A DNA stretch of 7,653 nt from Flavobacterium sp. (GTDB lineage Bacteria > Bacteroidota > Bacteroidia > Flavobacteriales > Flavobacteriaceae): positions 1-7,653 of the forward strand of contig DMHA01000023.1 of the NCBI GenBank assembly GCA_003449615.1, in the 5' to 3' direction. The translations under genes were made by a program, and so were the position numbers. This document shows positions 6,662-7,653 of this stretch, piece by piece; position 1 is the stretch's first letter; the number at the start of each line of letters is the position of its first letter. Under the pieces are notes generated by a model, which was not told where the DNA came from, did not search any database, and worked only from the letters and a program-made list of their open reading frames with translations.

Positions 6662-7653
6662 ATGAAAACAAAAAACATAATTAAAAGTCTCATTTTTTTC
6701 TTCTTTTGCATTATAAAAATCAATGCTCAAGAAGTTTTGACTATCGAAAACGCCATAAAAATAGCTTTGGAAAACAATTTTGAAATAAAATTGGCTTCCA
6801 ATAATTTGGACATCAACAAAACCAATGTGGCTGTCGGAAATGCAGGAATGTTGCCCAAATTAACAGCAACTTTAGTCGATGCAAACCGGATTGAAAACAG
6901 TTCACAAACCCGACAAGACGGAACGGTAAATGCTCTTGACAACGCCAAAAATAATTCATTAAATTATGGCGTTGGTTTGGACTGGACGGTATTTGATGGT
7001 TTCAAAATGTTTGCCAAATTGGATCAATTAAAAGAATTGCAAAAACTGGGCGAAGCACAATTGAAACGTACCATAATAATGAAAATTAGCGAAGTAAATT
7101 CGGTTTATTTTGATTTGGTTCAGCAACAGCAGCAATTGGCAGCTTTAGACACCACCATCGTAATTTCGACACAAAGATTGACTTTGGCACAAAATCGTTT
7201 CAATATCGGAAAAGCTTCCAAATTAGAAGTTTTGAATGCTCAGGTAGATTTAAACACAGATAAAGTAACGCTTTTGCGACAAAAAGAATCTTATATCAAT
7301 CGGAAAATTGCCTTGAATCAAATTCTGGCGCGAGATTCCAAAGTCGATTTTAAAGTTGTTGATGAAGTTACTGTTGACGGAAAATTAATTTTGGCAGATT
7401 TAATGGCTTTGGCAGAAAAACAAAATCCACAATTAGAATCTGAAATCATCAACAAAAGGGTTTCTGAATTGCAATTGAAACAAATCAGAGGCGAACGCTA
7501 TCCCACATTAAATTTAACCTCAGGTTATAACTTTTTAGAAAGCGAGTCTAGTCTGGGTTTTACCTCTCAATTTTCGGCTCGTGGATTGAGTTATGGATTT
7601 AGAGCTTCTTTGAATGTGTTTGATGGTTTTGCTCAAAACCGAAACGAAAAAAT
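6662..7653 (+). CDS. TolC-family outer-membrane efflux protein, 3' end beyond the window
   Basis: This encodes the outer-membrane channel and periplasmic tunnel that completes the pump. The frame is open from the ATG at 6662 to the window end, giving 330 residues of a family that is usually about 430-480 long. Residues 1-22 are a Sec signal peptide (Lys-rich start, LIFFFFCIIK core, likely cleavage INA|QE); the Cys at 16 is inside the hydrophobic core and not in a lipobox. Family hallmarks are visible: LTIENAIKIALENN (26-39), NAGMLPKL (60-67), the RFNIGKASKLEVLNAQVDL helix region (179-197), and RYPTLNLTSGY (279-289, approximately). The internal duplication typical of TolC shows as YGVGLDWTVFDGF (102-114) and YGFRASLNVFDGF (311-323). 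There is no good Shine-Dalgarno sequence before the ATG. The 71-base gap to the transporter gene is short enough for co-transcription, but the perfect palindrome inside it may reduce read-through. Confidence 0.95.
   Translation, partial: MKTKNIIKSLIFFFFCIIKINAQEVLTIENAIKIALENNFEIKLASNNLDINKTNVAVGNAGMLPKLTATLVDANRIENSSQTRQDGTVNALDNAKNNSLNYGVGLDWTVFDGFKMFAKLDQLKELQKLGEAQLKRTIIMKISEVNSVYFDLVQQQQQLAALDTTIVISTQRLTLAQNRFNIGKASKLEVLNAQVDLNTDKVTLLRQKESYINRKIALNQILARDSKVDFKVVDEVTVDGKLILADLMALAEKQNPQLESEIINKRVSELQLKQIRGERYPTLNLTSGYNFLESESSLGFTSQFSARGLSYGFRASLNVFDGFAQNRNEK

Overview
The window looks like a piece of chromosome from a flavobacterium (Bacteroidota, Flavobacterium or a close relative). The DNA is AT-rich. 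No start codon has a well-placed Shine-Dalgarno sequence. A TAnnTTTG-type -7 promoter element is present, and the protein sequences have a Bacteroidota flavour, such as the RecG tail ending KKKNIWNYIS and the outer-membrane signal peptide ending INA-Q. The genus is inferred from style, not from a database search.

Layout: (1) 18-2150, a complete recG, the branched-DNA helicase for replication-fork and recombination-intermediate repair. (2) 2151-2370, a 220-base gap holding a short 9-base tandem repeat, a weak hairpin followed by ten T, and a likely promoter. (3) 2371-3429, the periplasmic adaptor (membrane fusion protein) of an RND efflux pump. (4) 3430-3491, a 62-base gap consisting largely of 7-base repeats that run up to the next start codon. 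(5) 3492-6590, the inner-membrane RND transporter, with the complete proton-relay residue set. (6) 6591-6661, a gap with a perfect 16-base inverted repeat. (7) 6662 to the window end, a TolC-type outer-membrane channel, cut off by the window edge after 330 residues. All four genes are on the + strand.

Genes 3, 5 and 7 encode the three layers of one tripartite pump (adaptor, RND motor, outer-membrane duct), which would carry small molecules from the periplasm or inner membrane to the outside using the proton gradient. The substrate cannot be read from the sequence. recG is functionally unrelated and probably a separate transcription unit. No dedicated regulator of the pump lies inside the window.

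I do not see an undescribed multi-gene system here. The genes belong to well-known families. The most interesting signal is non-coding: a 7-base repeat (AATCTAA-like) that precedes two unrelated genes (recG and the RND gene) and in both cases places the start codon exactly in the repeat register. Alongside it are a perfect palindrome inside the pump operon and a probable repeat-like insertion in RecG.
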